A stretch of DNA of 64,000 nucleotides. Origin: Eriocheir sinensis (Eukaryota > Arthropoda > Malacostraca > Decapoda > Varunidae). Location: the NCBI RefSeq assembly GCF_024679095.1, contig NW_026111768.1, positions 295,367-359,366 on the forward strand, given 5' to 3'. Shown piece by piece: positions 48,313 through 60,768 of this stretch (position 1 is the stretch's first letter; every line of letters starts with the position of its first letter). A program made the position numbers and the translations under genes. The notes under the pieces were generated by a model. It searched no databases. It had not been told where the DNA came from and was given only the letters and a program-made list of their open reading frames with translations.

Positions 48313-51128
48313 TTAAATAATGTAAACTCGCGTCAAAATAAATAAACAAAATATCAATAAAAGAATGTGTATTTGTATGAAACTAGATATAGAAAATACA
48401 CATAAAATAACATAAATTTGTATAAAACTATATAAAAAAAACACAAAAATAATTTAAATTTGTATGAAAATAAATATACAAAATACACATAAAATTAGGT
48501 AAATTTGTATTGAAATACATATACAAAATACACTTAAAATAATGTAAATATGAATGAAATTATATAAACAAATACACTTAAAATAACGTAAATTTGTATA
48601 AAATATATATATAAAATACACATTAAATAATGAAAATATGTATAAAAAAATATATACAAAACACAAATAGTATAATATAAAATCGTATCGAAATATATAC
48701 ACAGAATATTAATAAATTAATGTAAATTTGTATAAAAACTAAGATGCAAAATACCTATAAAATAACGCATTTTTTATAAAATTATATATACCAAAATACA
48801 CATAAAATATTTGAATTTGTATTAAAATAAATATACAAAATGCACATACAATAAGGTAAATTTGTATTGAAATAGATATGCAAAATACATATAAAACAAC
48901 GAAGATTTCTATAAAAATATATATACAAAATACACATAAAATGAAGTAAATACGTATAAAAAAATGTATACAAAATACACATAAAATAATGTAAATTCGT
49001 ATCAAAATAAATATACAAAATACCAATAAAAGAATGTGTATTTGTATAAATATAAATATACAAAATACACATAAAATAACGTAAATTTATATAAAAATAT
49101 ACAAAAATACACAGAAGTATTTTAATTTGTTTGAAAATAGATATACAAAATAAAAATAAGCTAAATTTGAATTGAAATATATATAGAAAATACATAAAAG
49201 AACGTATATTTGTTTCAAAATATTTACAAAATACACATAAAATAACGAAAATTTGTATAAAATATATAAACAAAATACACATTAAATAATGTTAATTTGT
49301 ATGAAAATAAATATGCAAAATACACAAATAATCATGTCATTCGTATCAAAATAAATAAACAAAAACTAATTAAATAATATAAATTTGTATGAAAACATAT
49401 ACAAAATACATAAAAATAACGCAAATTTCTATAAAAACATATGTACAAAAATGGACATAAAATTAATTTGCATAAAAAAATATATACAAAACACACATTA
49501 GATAATGTAAATGAGTATAAAAATATGTATACAAAATACCTATGAAATAATATAAATTCGTATCGAGTTAAATTAAGAAAATAACAATAAATTAATGTAA
49601 TTTTGGATGAAAATAAATATACAAAATACACATAAAATTAGGTAAATTTGCATTGAAATACATATACAAAATACACATAAAATAATGGAAATTTGAATGA
49701 AAATACATAAACAAAAATACACTTAAAATAACGTAAATTTGTATAAAAAAAATATATACAAAACACAAATAGAATAATGTAAAATCGTATCAAAATAAAC
49801 ACACAGAATATTAATAAAATAATGTAAATTTGTATGAAATTAAAGAGGCTAAATACCCATAAAATAACGGATTTTTTTTATAAAAATATATATCCCAAAA
49901 TACACATAAAATAATTAAATTTGTATTAAAATAAATATATAAAAAAAACATACAATAAGGTAAATTTGTATTGAAATATGCAAAATACATATAAAACAAT
50001 GTAAATTTGTTTCAAAATATATATACGAATACACATAAAATAACGTAGATTTCTATAAAAATATATATACAAAATACACATAAAATGAAGTAAATACGTA
50101 TAAAAAATGTATACAAAATACACATAAAATAATGTAAATTCGTATCAAAATAAATAAATAAAATATATATACGAATACATAAAATAGAATAAATTTCTAT
50201 GAAAATATACATACAAAATACATATAAAATGATGTAAATAGTAAAAAAATATATATTCCAAATACATAATAGATAGATAGATAATGTAAATTCGTATCAT
50301 AATAAATAAACAAAATTCCGATTAAAGAACTTATTTTTTTAGTAAAATAAATATAAAAAATAATTATAAAATAAAGAATATTTTTATAAAAATATATACA
50401 AAAAAACAAAAAACTAATTTCAATTTCTATGAAAATAGATATACAAAATACACATATAATAAGTTAAATTTGTATTTAAATAGATGTACAAAATACACAT
50501 AAAATAATGTAAATTTGTATGAAATTAAAACAAATTCACATAAAATAACGTACATTTGTATAAAATATATATAGAATAATGTAAAATCGTATCAAAATAA
50601 ATACAGAGAATATCAATAAAATAATGTAAATTTGTATACATTTTTTTATACGTATTTAATTAATTTTATGTGTATTTTGTATATATATATTTATAGAAAT
50701 CTACTTTATTTTATTTGTATTCTTATATATATTTTGAAACAAATTTACATTATTTTATATGTATTTTGTATATATCTTTCAATACAAATTTACCTTATTA
50801 TATATTTTGTATATTTATTTCAATACAAATTTAAATATTTTATGTGTATTTTAGTATATATTTTTTATAAGAAATGTTATTTTATGGGTATCTTTATTTT
50901 CATACAAATTTACATTATTTTATTAATATTTAGTGTATTTATTTTGATACATTTTACATTATTCTATTTGTTTTTGTATATATTTTTTATTCATATTTAC
51001 ATTATTTAATGTGTATATATATTTTATACAAATTTATTATCTATTATCTATTTTCATACAAATTTACATTATTTTCATGATATTTTATTTATTTATTTTG
51101 ACAAATTTACATTATTTAATATGTATTT

Positions 51129-51130
<2 letters not shown>

Positions 51131-51220
<90 letters not shown>
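51131..51220. repeat. Interrupted (TA)n tract
   Basis: About 90 bp of TA with TTTATA and TAAATA breaks. Partner of 565-699. Confidence 0.95.
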
Positions 51221-51223
<3 letters not shown>

Positions 51224-52395
51224 ATACAAATTTTTCAATTATTTTATATGTATCTTGCATATCTATTTCAATACAAATTTACCTCATTTTATATGTATTT
51301 TGTATATTTATTTTAATACAAATTTTAATTATTTTATGTGTATTTTTTTTTTATATTTTTAAACAAACTTCCGTTATTTTACGTGTATTTTGTATATTTA
51401 TTTTCAAACAAATTTATATTATTTTATTGATATTTTGTTTATTTATTTTGATACGAATATATATTATTTTATGTGTATTTTGTATATATTTTTTATATAA
51501 AATTTACATTATTTTATGTTTATTTGTATTTATTTCAATTTACATTATTTAATTATTTTGTATATATTTTAATTCCATGTATTTTGTATATATATTTTGT
51601 ATATATATTTTATAGAAATTTTTATTTTATGTGTATTCGTATATATTTTGGTACAATTTTACATTATTTATGTGTATTTTGCATATCTATTTCAATACAA
51701 ATGTACTTTATTGTATGTGCATTTTGAATATTTATTTTAATTCAAATTAAATTATTTTATGTGTATTTTTGTAAATATATATTTATGCAAATAAGCGTAT
51801 TATATGGGTATTTTGCATCTTTATTTTCATACAAATTTACATTATTTTATTGATATTCTGTTTATTTATTTTGATACGATTTAACATTATTCTATGTGTA
51901 TTTTGTATATATATTTTTTATACATATTTACATTATTTAATGTTTATTTTGTTTATATATTTTATAAATTTACGTTATTTATGTGTATTTTGTTTATATA
52001 TTTTCATACAAATATACATAGTTTTATACAATTTACGTTATTTTATGTATTTTGTATATATTCTCATACAAATACACATTATTTTATGTGATATTTATTA
52101 TCTATTTGACACAAATTTACATTATTTAATGTCTATTTTGTATATATATATTTTATACGTATTTATTCTCAAGTGTATTTTGTATATATATTTCTATACA
52201 AATTTTACGTTATTTTATGTGTATTCATTTATATTTGAAACAAATTTACATTGTTTTATGTGTATTTTGCATATAAATTTAAAAAAAATACCTTATTGTA
52301 TTGTATTTTGTATACATATTAATACAAATTTAATTATTGAATGTGTATTTTGTATATATATTTTATAAAATTTACATTAATTTTATGTGTATTTT

Positions 52396-52441
52396 GTGTA
52401 GATGCAAACACATCGAATAATTAAATTTGTATTAAAATTTA
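52396..52441 (-). repeat. Tiny inverted satellite fragment
   Basis: Within plus-polarity monomers, the stretch GATGCAAACACATCGAATAA and the following AAATTTGTATTAAAA read in the A-rich direction for about one monomer. The array then returns to plus polarity. Confidence 0.7.
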
Positions 52442-55278
52442 CGTATATAATTTTATGTGTATTGAAAAATTTTCATACGTTTTCATACAAATTTATATTA
52501 TTTTATTGGTATTTTGTACATTTATTTTGATACAAATTACATGATTATATGTGTATTTTGTACATATTTTTTATACGTATTTACATTATTTAATGTGTAT
52601 TTTGTATATTTTCATACAAATTTACGTTATTTTATGTGTATTTTGTATAAATATTTTGATACAAATTTACTTTATTTCATGTATTTTGTAAATATATTTG
52701 ATTCAAATTTACCTTATTTTGTGTGTATTTTGGATATCTATTTTCATACAAATTTAATTACTTCTGTGTATTTTTGTATATAGTTTTATATAAATTTACG
52801 TTATTTTATGTGTATTTTGTATATTTATATTTATACAAATACATTCTTTATTAGTATTTTGTTTATTTATTTTGATACAATTTACATTATTTTATGTGTA
52901 TTTTTGTATACATTTTTTTTCGTATTTACTTCATTTTAAGTGTCATTTGTATATATATTTTTATAGAAATCTACGTTATTTTTTGTGTCTTCGTATATAT
53001 ATTTTGAAACAAATTTACATTGTTTTATATGTATTTTGCATATCTATTTCAATACAAATTTACTTTATTGTGTGTGTTTTTTATATATTTATTTTAATAC
53101 TAATTTAATTTTTTTATATGTATTTTTGTATATATATTTTAAATAAAAAAATGCGTTATTTATGGGTATTTTTGCTTCTTTATTTTCATACAAATTTACA
53201 TTATTTTATTAATATTCTGTGTATTTATTTTGATACGATTTTACATTATTCTTTTTCTGTTTTGTATACATTTTTTTATACAAATTTACGTTATTTTAAG
53301 TGTATTTTGTTTATGTATTTTCATTCAAATTTACATTATTTTATGTGTATTTTACTTTATGTGTATTTTCATTCAAATCCTTACAAATTTATTTTATGTA
53401 TTTTGTACATGTATTTAAATACAAATTTAACTAATTATATGTGTATTTTTGTATATCAATTTTCATACAAATTAGTATATTATTTTGTGTTTTTTTGTAT
53501 ATATTTTTATACAAATTTCGTTATTTTATGTATTTTGTATTTATTTTCCTACAAATACACGTTCTTTTATTGAATTTTGTTTATTTATTTTGATACAAAT
53601 TTACATTATTTAAGTGTATTTGATATATATATTTTTATACTTATTTATCATTTTATATGTATTGTGTATATATATTTTCATAGAAATTTACTCTATTTTA
53701 TGTATTCGTATATATATTTTGATACAAATTACATTATTTATGTGTATTTGCATATCTATTTCAATAAATTTACTTTATTGTATGTGCATTTTGTATATTT
53801 ATTTTAATACAAATTAAACTATTTTGTGTATTTTGTATATATATTTTATAAAAATATGGCGTTATAATATAGTTATTTTGCATCTTTATTTTCATACAAA
53901 TTTACATTATTTTATTGATATTCTGTTTATTTATTTTGATACGATTTTAACATTATTCTATGTATTTTGTATATATATTTTTATACATATTTACATTATT
54001 TAATGTTTATTTTGTATATTTTATCAAATTTACGTTATTTTATGTGTATTTGTTTATATATTTCATACAAATACATATTCTTTTATGTGATATTTTATGT
54101 ATGTATTTCAATACAAATTTGTCAATTTATGTGTATTTTATATATATTTTCAAACAAATTTAAATTATTTTTGTGTATTTTGTATATATATTTTATATAA
54201 ATTACTTATTTTATTTGTATTGTATATATATTTAACAAATATACATTCTTTTATTGAATTTTTTATTTATTTGATACAATTTACATTATTTTATGTTTAT
54301 TTTGTATATATATTGTATATATATTTAAATATATTTATATTGTGTTTTGTATATATATTTTCATATAAAAATTTACGTTATTTTATGTGTATTTCGTATT
54401 TTTGAAACGATTTATACAAATTCATATTATTTTATGTGTATTTGTATATGTATTTTTCATACAAATTTATATTGTATTGTGTTTTATATATTTTATTCAC
54501 CAATTTACATTATTTGATTATGTATTTTGTATATATATTTTTTATACAAATTTACGTTATTTTGTGTATTCGTATATATTTTTTGAAACAAATTTAATTA
54601 CTTTTATATGTATTTTGCATATCTATTTTTCAATACAAATTTATTTTATGTGTATTTTGTATATTTATTTTCATACAAATTTAAATATTTTTGTGTATTT
54701 ACATATATAGAACTTTTTATACAAATTTACGTTTATTTTATGTATGTATTCTGTATATGTATTTTTATACTTAAATACATTACATTCATTTATTAGTATT
54801 TTGTTTATTTATTTTGATACGGGTTTACATTATTTTTGTGTATTGTGTAACATATATATATTTTATACGTCATTTACTTCTACATTTTATGTGTATTTTG
54901 TATATATCTTTTTATAGAAATTTCACCGTTTATTTTATGTGTATTCAGCCATATATATATTTTGAAAAAAATTTACATTGTTTTTATATGTGCATTTTTA
55001 TATCTCTTTCCATATAAATTTACCCCTTACATTTGGATATGTGCATTTCGTAGCTTATAATTTTATACAAATTCCAATTTATTTCTATGTGTATTATTTT
55101 GGTATATATATTTTTATAAAAATAATAGCATTTATTTTGTCGTTATTTTTGCATCTTTATTTTTCATACACAGAATTTATATTATTTTATTAATATTCTG
55201 TGTGTATTTATTTTTGATACGATTTTACATTATTCTATTTCTGTTTTGTATATTTTTTTTTTATGCATATTTACATTA

Positions 55279-55309
55279 GACGGGTTCAGCAGTAACGGGC
55301 CAGTTCATG
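55279..55309. other. 31-bp GC-rich insertion near the array edge
   Basis: The last but one monomer is interrupted after TTTACATTA by a stretch beginning GACGGGTTCAGCAGTAACGG. Satellite resumes at TTTTGTATATATATTTC. The insert resembles nothing else in the window. It replaces about 10 bp of the expected monomer (the TTTAATGTGT part). Confidence 0.85.
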
Positions 55310-55371
55310 TTTTTGTATATATATTTCATACAATTTTACGTTATTTTAAGTAAATTTGTTTATATATTTTC

Positions 55372-55940
55372 AAAATTCGAAAAGTGCGAGTGAATCATAA
55401 GTGTTCAAAATGTTTTGAGGTTGGTGATATTAATGCAGGAAGTTTACTTTTCAATTGATCAGATCCGACGAACAAAGTAATCACAATTTGAGATAAATGG
55501 TAAAAGATTTTTGTCGCACTGAAGCCAAACCTTCTTCTTCAATCGAGTTTGTTAATGTTTTGAACTCTCCTACTTTCTTGATGTCGTTGATAGTACAACA
55601 ATTCCCCATCCTTCGAATAGATTAGATAAATGTTTAGATCCAACTACCACTTCAAATATTACTCATTGTGTAATAACGTTAAGTTCTTTCCGAATACTGG
55701 TATCCTCTTATCCCTGTATTTTATCTCCTTGGTTAGTGGTAGCAATGTGTGGTTCTTCTCTTTCCACCATAATTGTTTCGTTTCTTTTCCTGTCTAGCTT
55801 TGTGCTAGAAGAGATGGGGGGCTGCCTTTGCTGTCCTTCATCTTCCTTCAAATTAGATGGTGTGTAAGCTTGTCGCCTGGCCTCATGAACCAACAGGTCT
55901 GCTGTTCTGTTTTCTTTAACTGTGTTCTTTTGTGTTCCTT
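55372..55940. other. Unassigned sequence beside the satellite edge
   Basis: Ordinary base composition, starting just after TTTATATATTTTC. A minus-strand open frame at 55,708-55,893 (61 residues, rich in charged residues, E/K/R/Q) has no recognised motif and no splice-site evidence. I cannot assign a gene. It could be degraded LINE sequence, given the relics further right. Confidence 0.6.
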
Positions 55941-56155
55941 ACAGCATTTTCCTTTTCTGTTCCTTTCTCTCCTTTCCTTCCTTCCTTCCTTTCTTCGCTT
56001 GCTCCTTCCTTCCCTTACTCACTCTTCACCTTCCTAAATTCGTCTCTTCGTATTATCCTTCATGTCTCACTTTACCTCCACACTACTTCCTCTCCCTTCC
56101 CCCACCCTTCCTTCCTTACCTTTTCCTCCTTCCGTACCTGTAGCAGCAGACCTGT
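55893..56155. repeat. 12-bp inverted repeat flanking the pyrimidine tract
   Basis: ACAGGTCTGCTG at 55,893-55,904 and its exact reverse complement CAGCAGACCTGT at 56,144-56,155 enclose the CT-rich tract. This could be chance, or the ends of a small foldback unit. Confidence 0.5.
55950..56137 (+). repeat. Pyrimidine-rich (CCTT)n-like tract
   Basis: Almost pure C/T in long runs, with CCTTCCTTCCTTCC near 55,975. Open frames here are Ser/Pro/Phe/Leu-rich low complexity on the plus strand and are not taken as genes. Confidence 0.9.
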
Positions 56156-56335
56156 GTTCTACATGGGTAATTTTGTGAAGCTGATGCTGTTATTGAAGAT
56201 CAAGGGGTACTTGACTTGCAGGGGCCTTCACATGGCAGAACACGTTGAACTTACCCAGACGCCCGTGTACACCTTGGATGGCCCCGTCTCTGCACTGAGG
56301 CATCTGTAGGATGATAGGGGTATGTGAGAGGCGAT
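56138..56335. other. Short unique spacer between Y and R tracts
   Basis: About 200 bp of mixed sequence separating the pyrimidine tract from the purine tract. No coding or RNA motif is recognised. Confidence 0.6.
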
Positions 56336-56842
56336 GATAGTGTCAATGTGTGGAAGGAAGGTTTGGAAGGAACGTCTGTAGCAGGGAGGGAAGGAAGGAG
56401 GTGGTGTGAGGGGTGATGGGATGGGTGAGGGTGATGCTGTGGGGGCGGTGGGAGGTGAGGTGAGAGGTGATGGGATGATGTGAGGAAGGGGTCGTTGGGG
56501 TCTGTGTGTGATGTAAACAGGAGGGAACGTATTTACAGGGGTGTGAGAAGGAGGAAAAGGAGGGAGGAGGTGGGAAAGAAATGCGGAAGAGTAAGTGGAA
56601 GGAAGGAAGGAAGGAAAGGAGTGGAAGGAGGAAGGAAAGGAAGGACTGAAGGAAGGGGTGGAAAGGGAGAGAGAGGAAAGAAAAGGTGGAAGGAGATGGA
56701 AAGGAAGAGGTAAGGGAAGGAAAGGTGAATGGGAAGAAAATAAGAGGCCAGAGGAAGAAGTGGGAGGAAAAGATATGTGAGAGGAAAGGTGAAAGGAAGA
56801 AGGTGGAAGGGAAAGGGAGAAGGGTGGAAGAGGAAACATGTA
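56336..56842 (+). repeat. Purine-rich (GGAA)n-like tract with GGTGATG-rich segment
   Basis: From 56,336 to 56,490 the tract is G-rich with repeated GGTGATGGGATG-like words. From 56,560 to 56,842 it is nearly pure A/G with GGAAGGAAGGAAGG near 56,600. Read on the minus strand it lies just downstream of the LINE relic's 3' end, so it may include that element's C/T-rich 3' tail. The long Ser/Pro/Phe frame on the minus strand (56,228-56,848) is a by-product of composition. Confidence 0.88.
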
Positions 56843-56849
56843 AAACATG

Positions 56850-58020
56850 GGAAATCACCAGGCAACAAGCCTGTTAGCTCTTCTGAGGTTGCTTTTGATG
56901 ATTAATCTGCTCGACAGCCCCTTGACCTGGGGCAGGCCAGCTTCTCGACGATGAAAAGGCTGAATAAGCACCTCAATGTTGAGAACAGACAAAAAGCAAC
57001 TCAATAATCTAAGTTTCTCGACGCAGCAAGTGATGATCGACTCTACATTTGAAAGAAGTTGGTATTCACATTACTAACTAAGAAGGAAGATTGTTCCCAG
57101 TGGCGGATGACTCGGTTTCGAAAATAAACTCCTTCCTGATATCTGTATTTCCATCGGAAAGCTAGACCTGAATATCGGGTAAACCGTTATTTCTATGGTT
57201 CTTAGAGTTTGGTTTGCAGTTCAAGGAGTTTGGGTAATCGACGTTATTGAAATTTTCAGATATAGCTTGAATCATATCCTCATGGGCATCTTTTCTCTGA
57301 TAAGAGATTGAGTTCTTGGGTCGTTCCTGGTACGTTTGGGCCCTTGAGTTGGTATCATCTTCGTGGCGCGTCATTGAATCTCCAGTAAATCAATGTCGCC
57401 TGCATGAATTAGGGAGACCAGAACTGTCACTGCCATGCTCAATTGGGGTCTCACCATGGAATCCTCTGAAATAGCATCGTCCTGGCATTTCTGCACTCGG
57501 TCCTCGCTATGAATCGAAACGCGTGTTTATTTTGTTGTAATGCCTTTTACATTATTCGTATTTCAGGTCACTACTTTAACAGTGACTCAAGATCCTTTCT
57601 AAAATAAACACGGGGTGTCCCATTCAGAATGTATTTATGATTTATTTCTGGACCCAAGTAATAGCGAGCTTTTCATTTTTGTCAACATTAAAGGACATTT
57701 CCTTCATTTTCGACCGGGCCTCGTAACGTGATTGGTCTTTCTGAATGATTTGCAGTCGGTCTTTGTTGAGTTTATTTCACCACCTTAGTGTATCAGCAAA
57801 TTTCGATGTTGAGATTTCATTTCTGATTCAGGGAACCGGTGTTTCATGTGATAGAGATGGGTGCTTTGACCCTTGAGGCCTCCACTGGTATTTGGAAGCC
57901 AATCGGAAGGCATCATTTAGTGGTGCTCAGTGTTTTCTTGTCGGTGAAGCCGATTTTTATCCACGCGATCAGATTGGCTTGTAACGGAGCTTACCGGGGG
58001 CGTTTAAGACGTTGATTTTG
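56850..58020 (-). pseudogene. Degraded non-LTR retrotransposon, 3' half of reverse transcriptase
   Basis: Translating the minus strand across several frames recovers, in the correct order, fragments matching the C-terminal half of CR1/jockey-superfamily reverse transcriptase. SDWLPNTSGGLKGQS (about 57,910-57,865) corresponds to the family's SGVPQGS region. KFADT (about 57,790-57,804) corresponds to KFADDTK, where the catalytic DD motif has lost one Asp. MSFNVDKNEK lies at about 57,670-57,700, DLKYE...NKINTRF at about 57,515-57,575, and YFRNRVIRHWEQ near the C-terminus at about 57,091-57,126. Many stops and frameshifts separate the pieces, so the element cannot make protein. The upstream part (endonuclease and RT fingers) is absent here. 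In life such an enzyme copies its own RNA into nicked chromosomal DNA. I am confident of the LINE origin; the clade assignment is from memory of family motifs. Confidence 0.8.
57162..57374 (-). pseudogene. Open frame inside the LINE relic
   Basis: A 70-residue stop-free stretch on the minus strand, rich in Asn, Ser and charged residues. It lies between the DLK-type region and the C-terminal YFRNRV motif of the relic. It is best read as a surviving fragment of the relic's C-terminal region in one of several shifted frames, not as a separate gene. Confidence 0.45.
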
Positions 58021-59378
58021 GTGGCGCTGGGTTAAATTAAAGGGTGACTTCAGTCGCCAGTTAAGCTAAACGGAAGAAAGGAGTTCGAAACTGAAATTTT
58101 AGATTGTAGGTCATACCAGTTGTTCCAGGAATGTCAGAAATCAGTTCGGGTTCTCGGAATCTGAATAGTAGGAGTCGGTCTAGAGGATTCTGATGATCTA
58201 AATCGTGCATTCCCTCCTCTTTGGACCTTGACCAATTCCCTCAGGAGTCAAATGTTCAACAAGATAATCCCCTTTGCACCTGGCTATAACTAGGACCACA
58301 AGGTTTCATCACTTCATTTCACCCTTTCAGATCATGATGTCGCGTTTTCTGATCATCTTATTTCATCCCTCCTTCATAACACATCAGCACCATCCGCCTG
58401 AAACTTCGCCTCACACAGCTACCCTTGAGAAGGTCTTCCTACCAGTCTGTTCCTCATCAAAATATCATATACTTTAACCAACCCTTTTCACACCAGCACA
58501 ATCAGGATCTCTTGGAAAAACTAACTTGGCATGGCAGACACCATACAGACTGCAAGACCAGGATGGTACCTTCTGGTATAACTCTCTGATCACAGGATAC
58601 TGGAGGATGGTTATGATATGGAAAAAGTTGTTAAGTGGTATGGGTTATAGTTTTCACTCTGAGATTCACTCTGAATTACAGAGAGTTTATGTATCGATGG
58701 TTACCTTATAAAAGTTCCCTCTTCCAGTACAGCACTTGCATTGGACGTGCGCAATTGCGGGACCATATATGTAAACTTATATACTTCCCGAAATCGGTGA
58801 CGCGCCAATTGTAGCTTGCGCAGTTTGCATACTCATTTGAGAACTGCCTAAACAGCAGACAAATACTGGCAGATGTGAGGGTTATCTGGCATTGCTCAAA
58901 CAGATCGGCCAATTGAATCCGTTTCTATACTAGATCAGTGCCCTCAGCATTGGAAAAACGTCATTAACGTGTAACGGCAAATCAGCGAGTTGTTAGCAAC
59001 ATGGTTGATACGGCGCTGATGAGGAAGTCACTAACACTCCTCTCACGATTTGAACGACTGTCCGCTATCAGGTATCATGATTTATAGCCTCTTGTCTTTA
59101 TTAACCCAGACAGCAGGTCAATATTTTTACACATGATTGAGTCAACCTCACCTGATGTTCTTCATAATCATTCATGTTCCATTTCAGACGGCCGGACGTA
59201 TTTATGAGGCACACAGTGTCGTTCCTTTTCGGCGGGACAGTTAATGTTAGCCCTGGACGCGATCCCCGTCTCTTGTTCTAATCGCGAAGGATTTCTCTGT
59301 ATTCAACAGTAGCCTTCTGCTCTTGCAATAATGCAGAGATGATCTGCGGGCATTCGTGGCTCGTCTCTCTTTGCCTTC

Positions 59379-59678
59379 CTACCAGTTCTGGAAGGTGCCT
59401 GACTCATCCACCACCGCGACCAGAACAGCGTCTGACGCTCTTTCCTGGCCCTTCTGGCAGCTACCGCAAAACCTGTTTTCCGCAAGAACTTTCAGGAGTC
59501 CGGCATTATTTATATTTCCCCAGTCGCTGTAGCATCGGTCATCTCTGCCCGGAAATGCCGCTATCAGCGGGTTTACATGGTCACTATGTCGCCAGCGGGC
59601 ACACCTATATCCACTCACTAACAACAACACTGCCCGTCTGGATCGTCGGTTTTCTTTCACGGCCAGCGTAGCCTGCAT
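59379..59678 (-). CDS. Unrecognised 99-residue open frame in a GC-richer island
   Basis: An uninterrupted frame of 99 codons from an ATG at 59,678 to a stop at 59,379. The product is mixed in composition, with several Cys, Trp and Arg, and is unlike the low-complexity frames elsewhere. I recognise no domain. A plus-strand frame of 110 codons (59,339-59,671) overlaps it almost completely, so at most one can be real and possibly neither is. The local rise in G+C lengthens open frames by itself. Treat as hypothetical. Confidence 0.15.
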   Translation of the reverse strand: MQATLAVKENRRSRRAVLLLVSGYRCARWRHSDHVNPLIAAFPGRDDRCYSDWGNINNAGLLKVLAENRFCGSCQKGQERASDAVLVAVVDESGTFQNW

Positions 59679-60417
59679 CGAATGTTTTTCCTCTACGGTC
59701 TCGATAACTTTCGCTTCTCATCGCTCTTAGCAACGACTAATTCCCTTAATTCATTGTCTTTCGCAAACAAAACGGGTTGCGGAAACCCTGGAGAAAGCGC
59801 GCACAGACCTGCGTCTCCCTACCTGTACCCTGGATTTTGTATAATGTTTCGATGTTCGTCGGTCCTCGTCGTCATATTAATAACACCACCTTATTACGAC
59901 GACTCTGTCCTGCGGTGTTGATTTCGTGAACACGGCATGTTTAAGATTCAGAACCACCACTAACTGAGTAGTTTTTCCTTTCTCAAAGCCAAGTCAGAGG
60001 ACATAAACCTGGCATTCCCCTGCTCTATACTTAACATTTAGCCTTATGTTTCTTTTTCTGTATGTTTCCTCTGTATTTTTTTTAGGAGCTTGATGGACTA
60101 GACATTGTCTGTAACTATGCCAGTTGATGGCTTTTCCTGCATGTGTCCATATATTTATCTTTGAGATTTCTTATGTTTCATATTATCACACACGTTGTGG
60201 TACACACCTCTCACTATTTATATTATAACCACATTATATGTTTCTTACATAGTCAGTGTTTTAAAATGTGAGGCTATATCATGAGGCAATCTGCTTGATA
60301 TGACTCCACTATGTAGCAATGAAAGCCGTAACTAGACTGCTAACAGATTTTTTTGTATATCATGAGGTCGTCACTGTGATGAGTTGACCGAGCAGTGTTG
60401 CATAGTAGGATATGTGT

Positions 60418-60434
60418 ATTATTATTATTATTTA
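60418..60434 (+). repeat. Short (ATT)n microsatellite
   Basis: About five to six ATT units (ATTATTATTATTATTT) within unassigned sequence. Confidence 0.85.
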
Positions 60435-60768
60435 ATATCACACGAATTGGGCAACCGCAACTGTCAGTAAAAACCCGACAGATAGATCACGCCACCGTAT
60501 GGGAATTAATGGTCGTCAGTGTTTCGTCTGTTTCTATTTATACATCGCATTTCATGGTGCGATGGAGGTCGCCTTGACGTGTGTGACCGGTTAACGCAAT
60601 TATTTTCCAACTAATAAATCGTCCTTAGAGGTGCGGCTGGCCTGTGGGTCTGTCTCGCTTCCGACGCTTCTTGTCTAAGGCTACGATATATTCGCCTAAA
60701 GGCTGAAGTCTTAATCAACAGCCTTCGCGCCTCCCGTCGCGGCCCGTTACACAGGCTCCAAATGCCCG

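Larger units (their letters stand above)
50638..55371 (+). repeat. Terminal satellite block, plus polarity, eroded
   Basis: T-rich monomers with many short deletions, beginning exactly at the polarity switch. The part up to about 51,850 partners with 1-1,200, and the rest has no partner in the window. From about 54,400 single-base insertions accumulate toward the array edge. Confidence 0.85.
58021..60768. other. Unassigned region between LINE relics
   Basis: Mixed-composition sequence without a recognised gene. The longest frames are 58,526-58,711 (+), 58,706-58,912 (-), 59,339-59,671 (+), 59,379-59,678 (-) and 59,682-59,921 (+). All are short, overlap in antisense or lack motifs. The part at about 59,200-59,900 is noticeably more GC-rich than its surroundings and could be an exon or another decayed element. 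I see no convincing splice signals, tRNA or rRNA. Confidence 0.55.

Noticed and set aside
56228..56868. Ser/Pro/Phe-rich 206-residue and overlapping frames on the minus strand, and Glu/Gly/Lys/Arg-rich frames on the plus strand
   Set aside because: Produced by the purine/pyrimidine tract, open in several frames at once, no domain.
58274..58912. Small frames of 61-68 codons
   Set aside because: Near chance length, no motif, no start context or splice evidence.
59303..59671. Old viral or DNA-transposon gene in the GC-richer island
   Set aside because: No motif recognised on either strand; only open frames of about 100 codons.
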